Source: Macrosoma leucophasiata (Eukaryota > Arthropoda > Insecta > Lepidoptera > Hedylidae). Taken from it: a stretch of DNA of 64,000 nucleotides. Location: positions 7,584,001-7,648,000 of the forward strand of contig JAWQUS010000003.1 of the NCBI GenBank assembly GCA_036365455.1, given 5' to 3'. Position numbers and translations under genes: made by a program. Below the pieces are notes generated by a model that saw only the letters and a program-made list of their open reading frames with translations, ran no database searches and had not been told where the DNA came from. This document shows positions 22,383-34,001 of this stretch, piece after piece; position 1 is the stretch's first letter, and each line of letters starts with the position of its first letter.

Positions 22383-22672
22383 TTCTTTTATGAAATGAAA
22401 GTGGCAAACAAGCATGCGGTTCACATTGCATTGATGTTAAGTGATGACTGCAACCTATAGACACCTACACAGACCAGAGGTCAAAATGCAGATGCGTTAC
22501 CACTCCTGAGGCCTAAGGTGTTATGCCTCTGTGCAGGAAATTACAGGGCCGTACATTACCACCTGACCAGAACACGATAGTGCTGAACACTACCATTTAG
22601 CGGCAAGTATATTAGGTAATGCGGTGGTGCCTACGCCCGCGAGCTCCGTCACTGGAGCTCTACTACCAGCAT
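22383..22672 (-). mobile_element. SINE A, full length
   Basis: From the tail 'atgaaatgaaagtggcaaac' to the head 'ggagctctactaccagc'. Confidence 0.9.
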
Positions 22673-23444
22673 AATAACTTTGTTTGTTTGATTTATATTT
22701 ATAAAGAAAAAGAAAATATTCAGTAAACCAGTTAATTTATTATTACTAAAGAAAAAAGTAATATTAATTTTCAATTAAAAAATACTTGTTTACAATTTTG
22801 TTACAAGGTGTTCAAAATATCAGATACTTTGAAAAACGATTAAAAGTTAATAATTTTCTTTTTCGTTAAACTCTGTATATATATCTATACTTGAGGTCGT
22901 AATTTATTATCTGCCAAAAATCCTAACTAGCAGCTAATATTCAGCGCAATCGGTAAAGACGCTTAGGTCTCAGGAATCGAAATTAAAGCTAAGACTAAAG
23001 ATGAAACAATAATTCTGAAGCGGCAAATATACCCATTGATGTCCAGAGGTTCAATCCAGGCGGAGAATACATTTGGATATTACCAAATTTCAATTGTCTG
23101 TATCTAAAATTTAAAATTGAATGTAACTTTATGATTTTTAAGCCATTGCTCTGTAAAACAATGAAGGATAATGGCTAATTGTAAAAAAAAATTGAGAAAA
23201 AGGCCAAGGAACAAAGAACCTGCTGGAAAATATATGATTTTCAATCACCGGTATAACAAAGATTAAATTTGAACTTTATTGGAAGCTATTACTGTTGGTA
23301 AATATTTAGAGATTTTTTTAGAGTACCGGGCAATGTTCTTCGGGTTCATAAGATTCCACAGTGTGCATCTTAAACTCTTTTTACAAATCTAAGAACGGAA
23401 CTTACAGTGAGTATTTTTTATACTAAAGTAATGTGATGTGCACT
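22673..23444. other. No recognised gene
   Basis: AT-rich. A B-box-like 'gaggttcaatccagg' near 23048 may be a very old SINE, not provable by eye. Confidence 0.4.
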
Positions 23445-23570
23445 TAGGGTGCACTTTCATGATGCAATCCCAGCATGTGGTATGTTGCCTTTCAATTTTA
23501 ATCTAATATCAATTAGTGGCACGCACAGACTGATGCCAGGTTACTATTTCATGATACTCGTAATGGTAAG
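23445..23570 (+). repeat. Repeat D, copy 2
   Basis: Diverged direct copy of 21925-22040. Confidence 0.5.
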
Positions 23571-23704
23571 TAATTATAAGTAGAAGCTTGTTTATTACTA
23601 CTATTTGCGGCATTGCAATACATTGTTCAGTATTTTTATTTTGTGCGAAATATTTGGTGTGTGACTTTGACGATTACTTTTTATGTACAGTACATTTGTA
23701 AATA

Positions 23705-23919
23705 ACTAGCTGAGCCCGCGACTTCGTCCGCATGAGAATTTATGATTGTTCAGTATCTACCCAGACAAAGTCGTGGGCGCTGCTAGTATAAAAGTAGCCT
23801 AAGTTACTCCTTATTACATAAGCTATGTGACTATCAGTGAAAGGCCTGTCAAAATCGGTCCAGCCGTTCTCGAGATTAGTGGGAACAAACAGACAGACAG
23901 ACAGACAGACTGACAGACT

Positions 23920-23967
<48 letters not shown>

Positions 23968-24145
23968 AACAGACAGACAGACAGACGGACAGACAGACAA
24001 AATTGTAAAAAATGTTGTTTTGGTATTTTACCGTGTACACATACCTACATAAATGCATTTAGTAAAAAGCGGTTATTTTTATATTACGTACAAACAGAAA
24101 CTCCAATTTTATTTATTTGTATGTATATGTATATAGATGTATAGA
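23705..24145 (-). mobile_element. Helitron-like repeat with CAGA array
   Basis: On the minus strand it ends 'gcgggctcagctagt'. Just inside that end a hairpin pairs 'gcccgcgacttcgtcc' with 'gacaaagtcgtgggc', as expected before a Helitron CTRRT end. The other end 'agcggttatttttatatta' is shared with 47230 and 63335. Lep1-like by memory. Non-coding. Confidence 0.65.
23886..23999. repeat. (CAGA)n microsatellite
   Basis: About 28 imperfect units of CAGA inside the Helitron-like repeat. A shorter array sits at the same place in the copies at 47337 and 63258. Confidence 0.95.
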
Positions 24146-25167
24146 TAATTAAATGGTGCATGATGTTATCACCGTTGACAAGCTGAATACCGATGACTAT
24201 GATGATGTTACATACTCAGTCATAACTACCAATAAAAAAGATGTTGTGTTTATTGCTACGTGTACAATTCAAATTTCATGCCCCTTTTTAGAACTCTTAG
24301 GAACAATGATTAATTTGAGCTTTTTTTGAGATCTCAGCGGACATTTCATTGATTAACTCAATAAAAAAACTTCATATTTTAACAGCAGCTTTCATTAAAA
24401 CTCTCCAATTATACCTACAATATTTAAAAATATAAAACAAGATTGCATTATATGAATAAACGCAACATTTTTTTCCTCGATTTACAAATCCAACTTAAAC
24501 AACCAACTTGAATCCCGCCTCATTGTTGCAAACGAAATGCAAATCCAGACTTTTCACCCTTTGCCCGTTTCGTATATTTAATTCAGCAATGGAATGCAGG
24601 TAACAATCGGGTAACACCGGTAACTGGTGTAAGTGTAAACGAAGAGGAAAGTACGAAAAATTTTTCCCCGGGCTGGAAAAAAAAACAACAAAGTGAAACT
24701 CAGCCTTCCTTATTTCCCCTGGCGCTGTCCCGCCGACGTACCCTGTTCTGCTACGGAAATGGAAAATATTACGATAAGGCGCATTATAGATTAAACACGT
24801 CCCGTGACTTTAATGCCTTGTGCGGTGATCAAGTGTCTCGATACACGCCTTTTAAAAAGTTGTAATGATGTTACGTGTAAATAATGTAGCAGATAAACGT
24901 TTTCGCATGTAAATACGATCGATAACAATGTCTTGGCGAATGTTTGGGCTTTTATGTGTTTTCAAGTTGTTCATGAACGTAAATCTGTTCGGAGACAAAA
25001 AAAGATATTTAGATTTTATCGAAATCGAATCGCATACAGATATTGATACCTATCAATATCGTTAAAATTGTGCATGAATAAACTTGGATCGGCTCTCATT
25101 AAGACGATCGGAAGTTAAGACTGACTCACATCGACTAGCAAATTATGGTGGTACATACCCAATATGA
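24146..25167. other. Unique stretch
   Basis: No shared repeat. 24590-24800 is GC-richer ('ggcgctgtcccgccgacg') without a convincing frame; may be host sequence. Confidence 0.4.
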
Positions 25168-25301
25168 CTAACAGCCAAATACTCAAACGTCATTCAAATC
25201 TAAGTGGGACTTAAAAGTCTTCTGTCTTTATAAAACACGTTCAAATGATAGAGATAGCGCACATTTGAGGGTTGCTTAACGTTTGAGTATTCGGCCACTA
25301 G
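25168..25301. mobile_element. MITE 2
   Basis: Inverted ends 'gccaaatactcaaacgt' / 'acgtttgagtattcggcc' around about 95 bp. A second copy at 36628-36772 is nearly identical through 'ttctgtctttataaaacacg'. Superfamily not determined. Confidence 0.8.
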
Positions 25302-25383
25302 TGTAGTAAAACGACATAGTTATGATGACCTGGCTTAATTTGAATAGAAGGAGGAAAAGAATTTAATTGGCTCTCTTACATAT

Positions 25384-25633
25384 ATTTTTTATGTAATGGA
25401 AGAGGTAAACAAGCATGCAGTTCACATTGATGCTAAGTGATGACTGCAGCCTATAGACACATACACAAAAACCAAGGTCAAAATGCAGATGCGTTACCAC
25501 TCTGAGGCCTAAGGTGTAATTACAGGGCCGTACATTACCACCTGACTGGAACACGATAGTGCTGAACACTACCATTTAGCGGCAAGTATTAGGTAATGCG
25601 GTGGTGCGTACGCCCGCGAGCTCCGTCACCAGT
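25384..25633 (-). mobile_element. SINE A with small deletions
   Basis: Reversed copy that lost part of the 'cacagaggcataac' region and the tip of the head. Confidence 0.9.
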
Positions 25634-25771
25634 AAATAATAAAAAAATAGTGACACATTTTTACAAAAGTCGGTTTTACTTTTTATTAAATGTCACTATG
25701 TATTTAGTTCCTGTCTATTTCTTTGAGCAAGGAGATGAACTTTATTCATATTGGTGACCTTCTCGTATGGG

Positions 25772-26067
25772 TATGTTTTTTTATGTTATGAAAGTGGCAA
25801 ACAAACATGCAGTTCACATTGATGTTAAGTGATGACTGCAGCCTATAGACACCCACACAAAGACCAGAGGTCAAAATGCAAATGCGTTACCACTCCTGAG
25901 GCCTAAGGTGTTATGTCTCTGTGCCGGAAATTACAGGGCCGTACATTACCACCTGACCGGAACACGATAGTGTTGAACACTACCATTTAGCGGCAAGTAT
26001 ATTAGGTAATGCGGTGGTGCCTACGCCCGCGAGCTCCGTCACTGGAGCTCTACCACCAGTAAAAATT
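25772..26067 (-). mobile_element. SINE A, full length
   Basis: One of the best preserved copies, from 'ttttatgttatgaaagtgg' to 'ctctaccaccagtaaaaat'. Confidence 0.92.
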
Positions 26068-27543
26068 GTAAATGTAATTCTTCCTTTTTCATTCGTATTG
26101 TTTTTTTATATCTCTATTTCGAAATAATTGTATTTGATCATAAAATGTTACGTTTGGTCCTATCGGAAGACAAGCGCTGGTTTTACGTTAACCAGCACTG
26201 TTGAGTTAGGGCCAATTTGTAACATGTTTTTTTTTATTGTTCAATAAAAAAATATATATGTACTATGTTAAGATGTACAGTAATACTTAGACAGTTATGA
26301 TTTTATTAGCAGATATTTTCGTATATCTATATATAGTGACTTTGAAGGAAGAACAGGACCTCCTAACACAGGTATTGTATACTTAAAACGTCGATTTAAT
26401 GTAAAACTTATGATCTATCAAATAAAGATTTTTTTTAAAATTTTAATTAATTTTTACCTGATGTCATAATGTTTTTAGGAGTGTATTCTTGAAGGCGGTA
26501 TTTTATACGTTTGTTTTCGGGATTTCCAAACAATCTTACAGTTTTCTGCCCACATATAAAATTGATGAAATAACACACCATAGGTACCTGCCATCTTTAT
26601 CAAATAATAATTTTCAATAAAATATTCATAACAATATTGGCCAGGTATCGATGTCGGTAATTAGTTAATGTTCTCGCTCATCTTCGATAATTTATTGAGA
26701 CGGAGTACCTTCCCACCCTGTTTCTCCCCTCCAAGTATCAACTCCCGGGAATTGTTGGCGGTGAAAAACTCAACCAAAATATTAATGCAGCTCTATGGTA
26801 AGTATTGACGCGCATGTAGACATAGTGCGAATGGGTTTGATCTTTGTATTAAAAATATCGATGTTGAACTTAAATCGTCCTAAAAACTAAAGTTGTCGTA
26901 AATGTATGCATGTAATTTACTATTTAACTATTGTTGGCGGGCACCTTTTAACACTTTGGAAGTGTTATCTTTCAAACCATTTACTTTGAGAAAAATGGTT
27001 AAAGAAACCACAATGTAATTTTGTAATTTTCAAAAACCTGTCTATAGACATCCCACACGTGGTAGAAGCTGGGAAAGGTTTTTGTTGATTTTCACGATTT
27101 TTTTTTTGAAGTTTCAGTTTGATGTATAGAGAACCTTCTTAATATGTTATTTTAGTTGAGTGAATAGTGAATAATTTAGTGATTTTTGCAAAAAAGTTTT
27201 GTGAAAGTTGTCGTTTTGTAAATATTCTGTGTTATTTAATATCTACACTAAAAAATTGACGCATCTCTATATGTATTCATCGACATAAACTCTAGATGAC
27301 TCAATGGGTTTCCTCTGCTATTCCTAAAGCCAAGTTTCTGTATCCCTCCCAAATATCTATACTGGAATTTTATATGGCTAAACACCTTAGCTACAGATTA
27401 AATAGATAATGCGGCGGTGCCCAGGCTTTTGAGGCCCACTACTGCACTACTATCAATCAATAAACATACTAAATAAAATGATAAAAAAAATTAACGAAGA
27501 AATATCGTCATGTCATTCATAAAATTTAACCAGTTTTACAGTT
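26068..27543. other. No recognised gene
   Basis: AT-rich. 26155-26260 ends in a T-run followed by 'gttcaataaaaaaat' and might be an old LINE 3' end. 27385-27450 has a weak resemblance to a reversed SINE A core. Confidence 0.4.
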
Positions 27544-27834
27544 TCATCTATATCCCAGTAATTGTGGAGTATTTCCTCTACCAAAAAAATTTGCTAAACT
27601 GTTTGTGGAACTTGAAGGTGCATCCACTCCGGATGCACCTTCAAGTTCCACTACAAAAGTTGTCAAATTAGGAACTAAAAAATCAAGTATCAAGAATATT
27701 TTCAACTCAGAATTATTATCGGCGATAGTCCACAGCGGCGGATTAATCAGGGATTGTTGAATCTCACTTCGCAGTGAGAAATCGTCACCATCAGCAACGC
27801 TAGCTGTTGCCTTCGTAATATCTGGATGATGCAT
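27544..27834 (-). CDS. Unidentified 96-codon ORF
   Basis: Starts MHHPDITKATASVADGDD and contains a hydrophobic run (LKIFLILDFLVPNL) and a Ser-rich end. Composition is less AT-driven than neighbouring chance ORFs. I do not recognise the family. It contains a 21-bp perfect hairpin (27605-27651). It may be a transposase or gene remnant, or chance. Confidence 0.25.
   Translation of the reverse strand: MHHPDITKATASVADGDDFSLRSEIQQSLINPPLWTIADNNSELKIFLILDFLVPNLTTFVVELEGASGVDAPSSSTNSLANFFGRGNTPQLLGYR
27605..27651. repeat. Perfect 21-bp hairpin
   Basis: Arms 27605-27625 and 27631-27651 with a 5-nt loop (actcc), inside the ORF at 27544-27834. Confidence 0.95.
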
Positions 27835-28066
27835 AGTCGCCTCATTATCAAGTTTTGCCTTATACCAACTTCGAATGGCTGTGGAATTGTATATTTTCTC
27901 TTGTTTTCAATAAAGATGATAGGATATTTTATATTGATGTCATTTATTTATGATAATAAATCTTTGGTCAGTAGAGAATGAACTAATTAACTACACATGT
28001 ATAAAGTGTACCGCCTATCTATTAAAAGTCTATCTACATGCATTAATTTACAAAACTAAAATTTTC

Positions 28067-28303
28067 CTAATTAGAATAAAAATAACACATACTCTTACTC
28101 GGTGATCGATTTCGGGACTTGTTTAGCCCTCCAGACTTGGCCAGCCAGCCCAGAGTCGTATTTGAATTTAATAAACTGCACAGTGTATTGTCATCTCTTC
28201 TTGCATAAAACCATACATTATCTTCTTGGGTTAAGAGAAACCTCCACCGTATTCTCCTAATAGCATTAATAAATATCCAACATTTGCAACCACTACCGTT
28301 CAA
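28067..28303 (-). CDS. Unidentified 78-codon ORF
   Basis: Contains RRIRWRFLLTQEDNVWFYARRDD and KSRNRSPSKS-like stretches and is not simple AT-rich sequence. It lies 230 bp from the previous unidentified ORF on the same strand, so the two could be remnants of one gene. No family recognised. Confidence 0.2.
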   Translation of the reverse strand: MNGSGCKCWIFINAIRRIRWRFLLTQEDNVWFYARRDDNTLCSLLNSNTTLGWLAKSGGLNKSRNRSPSKSMCYFYSN

Positions 28304-28319
28304 TTAATTTATATTAGAG

Positions 28320-28416
28320 ACTAGCTATGCTCGCAACTTCGTTCACGTGGAATAGTGGCTTTGGGCATCATTTTTGGATATAACTTTTGGTTAATTTTGG
28401 ATCATACAAAAACAAC
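28320..28416 (-). mobile_element. Helitron-like terminal segment
   Basis: The minus strand ends '...gcgagcatagctagt'. It matches the CTAGT-end part of the element at 17105-18211 through 'ttttggatata'. It leads straight into the minisatellite. Confidence 0.6.
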
Positions 28417-28775
28417 ACGCTGGGCGTCGATTCGCTCGACGTCGTTACGTTGAGCGTCGGGACGCTCGACGTCGGGACGTTGGGCGTCGAGACGCTCGAC
28501 GTCGGGACGCTGGGCGTCGAGACTCTCGACTTCGGGACGCTGAACGTCGAGACGCTCGACGTCGGAACGCTGGGCGTCGAGACGCTCGACGTCGGGACGC
28601 TGGGCGTCGAGACGCTCGACGTCGGGACGCTGGGCGTCGGGACGCTGGGCGTCGGGACGATGGGCGTCGGGACGCTGGGCGTCGGGACGATGGGCGTCGG
28701 GACGCTGGGCGTCGGGACGCTGGGCGTCGGGACGCTCGGCGTCGGGACACTCGGCGTCGGGACGCTGGGCATCGG
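28417..28775. repeat. 15-bp palindromic minisatellite
   Basis: About 24 units of GACGCTGGGCGTCGG and variants. The left half alternates with GACGCTCGACGTCGG to give a 30-bp higher order; the right half is a 15-bp array. Each unit is a small inverted repeat (GACGC-TGG-GCGTC) and is CpG-rich in an AT-rich setting. Because 15 is a multiple of 3, long repeat ORFs appear on both strands (VPTPS or GVGTL units); I do not regard them as genes. Confidence 0.95.
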
Positions 28776-30205
28776 TAAGCTTTTGTGTGTTACCTGAAAC
28801 TTAGGTACCTACTCTAAGAAATTAAAGAGTAAGTACCTTTGACAATTTTAGATTCTTCCTCGGTAATAGGTATAAGAACATTAAGGTCATGGTTACGGAA
28901 TAGGAAATTACAGTTAGATGCTATTCCCTGAAGCAGCAGATGGACCCTAAATGGTCCAGGAACAATAAGAACTCAATAGCCATATTTTTCTGGCGGCCTG
29001 AGGAAAACGCCGAATTATAACAATAATTTAATCATAGTGTTATTTCTAAATTTTATTATGACCATAAAATCTTGTACATTTTACCCAGTCTAGCAAGGCA
29101 CCATGGGTAGGCTCGTACTTTTTCCATAATAAGTTCACATCTCGCCCGCACCGCCGTGATTGGCTCAAGTCCCAAGGGGACCGAACTTCGTCAGCAAATG
29201 AGCAGTGAGCTAACACGATAATAATTTATAAGACAACCAGTATTATTTATTACCAGCGCTATAATATTGGATGTCAGATTTTTGCACGTGTAAATGAAAC
29301 CTGGAAGTGTACGTAATTTAGCGTGAAGGTAGAGTCATGAGTAACGACGCGCAGTGATGATTTTTAAAAGTAATTGTTGTTGTGTTTGTTTAAGATTCTG
29401 TACCCAAAGGATTAACTAAGACGTCGATGTCCGTCTGCCTACCTGTTACCAAACTGTTACTCATACCACCCTACCAAAAACGTGTTTTTAGCCGTGTTTT
29501 TGTAGATTTCCGTTTGTGCCTAACATATATTTACTAATTATTTGAGAATGTATCACACAACTTTCGGTAATTTGCGCTTCCTTTACCACTTATTTTGCCA
29601 CTTTTTATAGTTTCTATTCCCGGATATCCCTGAGCTTAACAAAGGATTGGGAGAGAATGCGCGTCTTAATTTATATCGGTTGCATTTGATAAACGTTTGC
29701 TTAGTCTTGTAAAATGCAGAAGGTTACCCTCAATACATTGTAGTGAATGCCAATGTATTTTTTCATAGAAGTAATCATATTACGATCATTTTCGTCGGCA
29801 GACTCGCCATAACTAGAACTTTCACTCCATTTCCAACAAAACGTATCATTCCCCCGACTAGTACGTTCCAGAAATAAATAAGTACAGTGCGCGTGAGGAA
29901 GATATATGGTGTGGCGAGGGAATACAATCCCGTATAGCAAAGGTCGTTCCCGTTAGTATAAATGTAAGTAAATTTGAATAAAACATCGCACTCGGACGGG
30001 GTAGCGTTTTTGTTTAATAATATCTTGTTTACACGCTGTTTTTGCTGTGCGCAAAAATGTTGGTTATGTTCTCGAATCTGTATTCATTCTCTGGCTTAGT
30101 CGAAAATATTGATAACCAGAAAGAAGCCTTACAAAAAAATTAACGGTCATTGACTTTATGATTGACTAAGTTTGCTCACATTGCGACTATGTATTATACT
30201 AATAG
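28776..30205. other. No recognised gene
   Basis: Mostly unique. 29390-29470 ('gtccgtctgcctacctgtt') resembles the repeat at 46838-47060 and may be an old copy. Confidence 0.4.
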
Positions 30206-30345
30206 AATTATGACGGATTTGTCTCGCATATTATAAACGGATATGATTTGAAAAACGAGCCTGGCGTTTCGGTCGTCGGACAGCTTCCGTAGTCCTAGGT
30301 AGACTAAGCTAACATTCTGTCTAACAGTAGGTTGAAAATTATTTG
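30206..30345 (-). mobile_element. Penelope-like terminal fragment, diverged
   Basis: The minus strand carries 'gaccgaaacgccaggctcg' and the 'aaatccgtc' end of the copies at 14735 and 45581. Confidence 0.5.
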
Positions 30346-30673
30346 CAGTTACCATCACCGATTTCGTAAACGCCTTGTGTAGGATAGGATTGTTCAGGAT
30401 TAACGCAAAATTGACTTATAGTATTTTCAATTTACACAAATCATCATAATCAAACTGTTGCATAATTCAATAACGCGAGATTTATTCTTAAAAAATATTT
30501 TAAATTCATCAATATTATTTAATAATATCTTGTTCAAACGGTTTTCAGTTGTGCACAGTAAAATTGTTGGTCAAATTATGATTCTGTGCTCTCTAGTTTA
30601 TTCGGTACGACTTGTCTTATTAATTGGGTATAATAAACCTAATAGCATATGTATAGTTGTGCTTCATCTATAT
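30346..30673. other. No recognised content
   Basis: AT-rich flank of the gypsy element. Its last five bases (tatat, 30669-30673) may be the target duplication. Confidence 0.4.
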
Positions 30674-31271
30674 ATCGGCAGGAGGGCCTCCAGTCCGGAC
30701 ATGTGGGTAGTATTGTGGGCGTGTCTTTCCATAAGCCGACATGTTACTCGTGTTTGTGGGCATCTGTAGGTGGGTACTCGAGCGGATGATGAAATAAAGC
30801 ACAGGTTGGCAGAATAAAGTCGTATATTGCCAAAGATCCGCCCATTCGATTACTTCCGGCAGGGAAGAACGGGCAAGAAACCCTTCGGACCGGGCAACCA
30901 TATTTATCAGGATACGATACTACGAGTACTACTATCACAAGTTCAGGACTACCCGCTTTATATCACTTTAATATCACTGACGTTCACTGTTCTAACTGGC
31001 AGCATAACTGCGCTATAATAATTTGATTCAACTGTGTGACTGTGACTGACTGACTGTTACTCTATGACTGACCGTCATGAACTATTTTCTAGCCTTTATA
31101 AACCCGATATCGGCTAGTAACTATCCCCTCTAAGATAACAATTTCAAGAACCTACGCCGACCGTGGCGCCACCTAGAATTCTCTATTGAACAATCTACCC
31201 TAGTCATAATTAGGTTACGTCTCCGACAAACCAGATGGCGCCAGCAGTCACATTCAGGTTCCACTCCGACA
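30674..31271 (-). repeat. LTR (3' LTR of gypsy-type element)
   Basis: I read no difference or indel from 34787-35384. On the minus strand it starts TGTCGGAGTGG and contains 'ggtttataaagg', a possible TATA box. The exact end is blurred by the TA-rich target. Confidence 0.93.
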
Positions 31272-31811
31272 CGGCCATACTGACAATTCGCACGTCCTCG
31301 TGCGATGCGATTACCTGTAACAAGGAAACATCTCTGAGAGTATGATAGTTCACTAGGCCTTTATTGGCCCAACTATGACGTAATTAATTCGCCGTTGTAT
31401 CTACTCGTCATTATCAACCACTAAAGTAAGGTATTGCTTTTAAGCCCAAAAGACAGGCAGTAACCGTATTTAGCTCGGCCTACCTGACATTACTAGAATC
31501 GATCTCAAGTTATCACTACCACAAATCATCTTGTGCTTTTCTCGGCATCTCAGATAACTAGTAACGCTTTAAACAAATTATTCACTCCCTCACAAAGAGA
31601 CAAAACATTTTGTACGACATAGCTCGGCTACTCCTGACAAAGTAAATTCTCCTCTTCCGTTGTTACTTTAAACATGTTTTGTGTAACTCCTTTTGTTACA
31701 TCCTAAGTCAAACAGGAAGTACAGTCATTCAACATCATCCATAATAATCTTAACTGCCAACTCATATTAACTAGACATCCACCTCACCATCTATCAACCT
31801 ATATGAAACTT

Positions 31812-32040
31812 GTCTGAAAGGCCAACTCGCCACAAAGCAATCAACATCACCACTGTCTGTACGGCCACCTCGCCGTTTAGCAATGCTGTCAGATTGGCCA
31901 CCTCGCCATTTAGTAATGCTGTCACATTGGCCACCTCGCCATTTAGCAATGCTGTCTGATTGGCCACCTCGCCACTTAGTAATGCTGTCCCAGAGGCCAA
32001 CTCGCCCTTCAGACCATCTTAAAGCGGACACCTCGCCTTT
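31812..32040. repeat. 33-bp minisatellite
   Basis: Four good units and degraded edges of 'gccacctcgccatttag' + 'aatgctgtcacattg'. It lies near the 3' end of the gypsy interior. 33 bp equals 11 codons, so repeat ORFs appear on both strands. Confidence 0.9.
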
Positions 32041-32189
32041 GATATCTTACACACAATTGTTCTACTCAACAACACAATACGCTAAAGTACCTACAAAATT
32101 CGTATATAGCCACCACGCTAGGACTATTTTGAATGTCTTACCATCATTATCGTCAGATGGACATGGATCCGGCTCAGTACCTAGGTATA

Positions 32190-32835
32190 TTAGACTGAGG
32201 GAGTGAACATCAACCATCGAGTTTAAGATGATAGGTACCTATCTAGCCAATGTTTCAATGACCTCATAAGGACCTTTATACTTAAGTGCCAATTTGGTTT
32301 AATTCCGATCATGATTTGCTAATAAAAAATAATCTCCTAAGAATAAATGAAGTCACCTTAGCCTTGTTTTTCGTTTTCAACATTTACTTCAACTTCGTGA
32401 TCGTCTACAGTTAATAAATTTAAACGTCTAGCTACTCTACCTATTAAAAAACTCCATAGGACTCGCTTGGAATTTTAAATTTAAATACTTTAAATCCGCT
32501 TACACTTCTACCCAAGTGTCACACCCAAACCCGGAATCAGCACCCGTAGGCCACACAAATATTTGCAGCGGTACGGGGATCGAACCCCTGAGCCTCGATT
32601 GAAACTGTCAACACACACCGCTGAACCAACTGGCTGGTCATGTGGTTGTCTTGAGAGCGTTAATTGCTCTCCCAGTATTAATTCTTAAGGAGTGCCTGAG
32701 TATCACATATTTAGAGAACTCATCTATAAAAACGAAAACATTCTTTAAGATCACTACTGCCATTGAGCTTTCCTGTAACATCTATGTGAATTGTTACAAA
32801 AGTCGGTATATCAATTAAAATCGCGGAGTAGAAAA
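32190..32835 (-). pseudogene. Integrase remnant (Ty3/gypsy)
   Basis: Integrase joins retroviral-type cDNA to the chromosome. From 32835 downward the minus strand reads VTIHIDVTGK, then after a frameshift FVFIDEFSKYV and AINALKTT: the first two catalytic Asp positions of the DDE core. After a nested SINE, about 32310-32190 reads LKYKGPYEVIETL, matching the C-terminal domain of gypsy integrases. The third acidic residue and most of the core are missing, and stops are frequent. Confidence 0.75.
32505..32640 (-). mobile_element. tRNA-derived SINE 1, nested
   Basis: The reversed head 'gggatcgaacccctgagcc' and 'ccacacaaatatttgcagcgg' lie inside the gypsy pol remnant. Confidence 0.75.
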
Positions 32836-33833
32836 AACTTATACATGTCCCATAAACTTCTCACAAGTCCCGTCTCACGGACTTTACGGTCTCTTGAAGA
32901 ATCTAACTTCAACCGGCGCCTACCATATGTAGCGTCACATTATTAAGCATTATAATATAACCATCCGGACGGCGCCGCAAGCTTAGCGTAGCGTTGCGTC
33001 GTCAGTTGTCCCTACACCTACACCTTAGTGCCGCGCACACGCAACTCAACCCACCTAAAGTAACCGCAAATATGTAACAGTGTAAATTCCGCATTATATG
33101 GTGATCACCAACTTGGACTTCTCATTATCCATCCCCTACAACCTGAACACGCAATAACCTTCTATATTGGCACGCATACAATACACCGCCATACATATTA
33201 CCGCGCGTCCATGGATTTCCTAAAGCAGACACCAAATTGTTGAGCCAAACTCCCAATGTACTACGGCTCGTACCTACATGGCATCCCCGTGCCATCTGCG
33301 CACCGTTCACTAATGGCTACTGTTTCGGTTCTGACCAGCTAAACGAAAATTCACCACCCTCATCATCATTACCTGATTGAAACTGTCTTATCTCAAGAAG
33401 TATTTAGGTTCTCGGACAACCACCTATAATGTCACCTCAGCCGCACCATTTTCAAGTTCACTAAATTATTTCATCAGTTTTATCAAATTATTTAATATCT
33501 CGGTAAATAACACAACACTTTCTAATATCAAGTATCATTGGCAGACTTCATGTTAATAAAATCTCATCACAACGAAATTTACATTATCGAACAAATTAAC
33601 ACAGGTGTCTCGTTCATGGCCAACAACTCAACAACCAGCACTTCCCTCCAGGAATGCCAAATCATCTCATATTCCACCCAGAGTCAACACACTGATACTC
33701 TGGCATGGTCACGAAACCCGTGAACCAAGAACCTGTACACACATACTCACACATAACGTTTTCAATATTCGTCACATCATATCAATTGGTACTTGAGTCT
33801 CAGTGTCCGCTACCTAATCATAAGAATCTGTTT

Positions 33834-34001
33834 AGCCCACAATAGCAGGTAAGATTCCTACAGCATTAAGATTGATTGTTACCCACAAAAGCAGGAAAGA
33901 CCACATACACATTAAATGAACAGTGATGATCGTTACCCACAAAAGCAGGAAAGACCACATAACAGTGATAGTCGTCACCCACTAAAGCAGGAGAGACCAC
34001 A
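33834..34001. repeat. Spaced tandem motif in gypsy interior
   Basis: 'gttacccacaaaagcagg' + 'aaagaccacat' occurs at 33878 and 33932, with weaker versions at about 33834 and 33973. Spacing is irregular (41-54 bp). Confidence 0.8.

Noticed and set aside
23740..24058. Cys/Ser/Val/Leu- or Gln/Thr/Asp-repeat ORFs
   Set aside because: Translations of the (CAGA)n microsatellite.
28368..28797. Long repeat ORFs on both strands (VPTPS and GVGTL units)
   Set aside because: They follow automatically from a 15-bp GC-rich array with no stop in several frames.
30668..30901. 77-codon ORF repeated at 34547-35014
   Set aside because: It lies in the LTR and is duplicated only because the LTR is; no protein family recognised.
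31771..32206. Open frames on both strands rich in WRGGQ or WPPRHL units
   Set aside because: By-product of the 33-bp tandem array.
31864..34001. Spaced repeats considered as a CRISPR array
   Set aside because: Repeats are diverged and spacers are not unique sequences of regular length; the host is eukaryotic.
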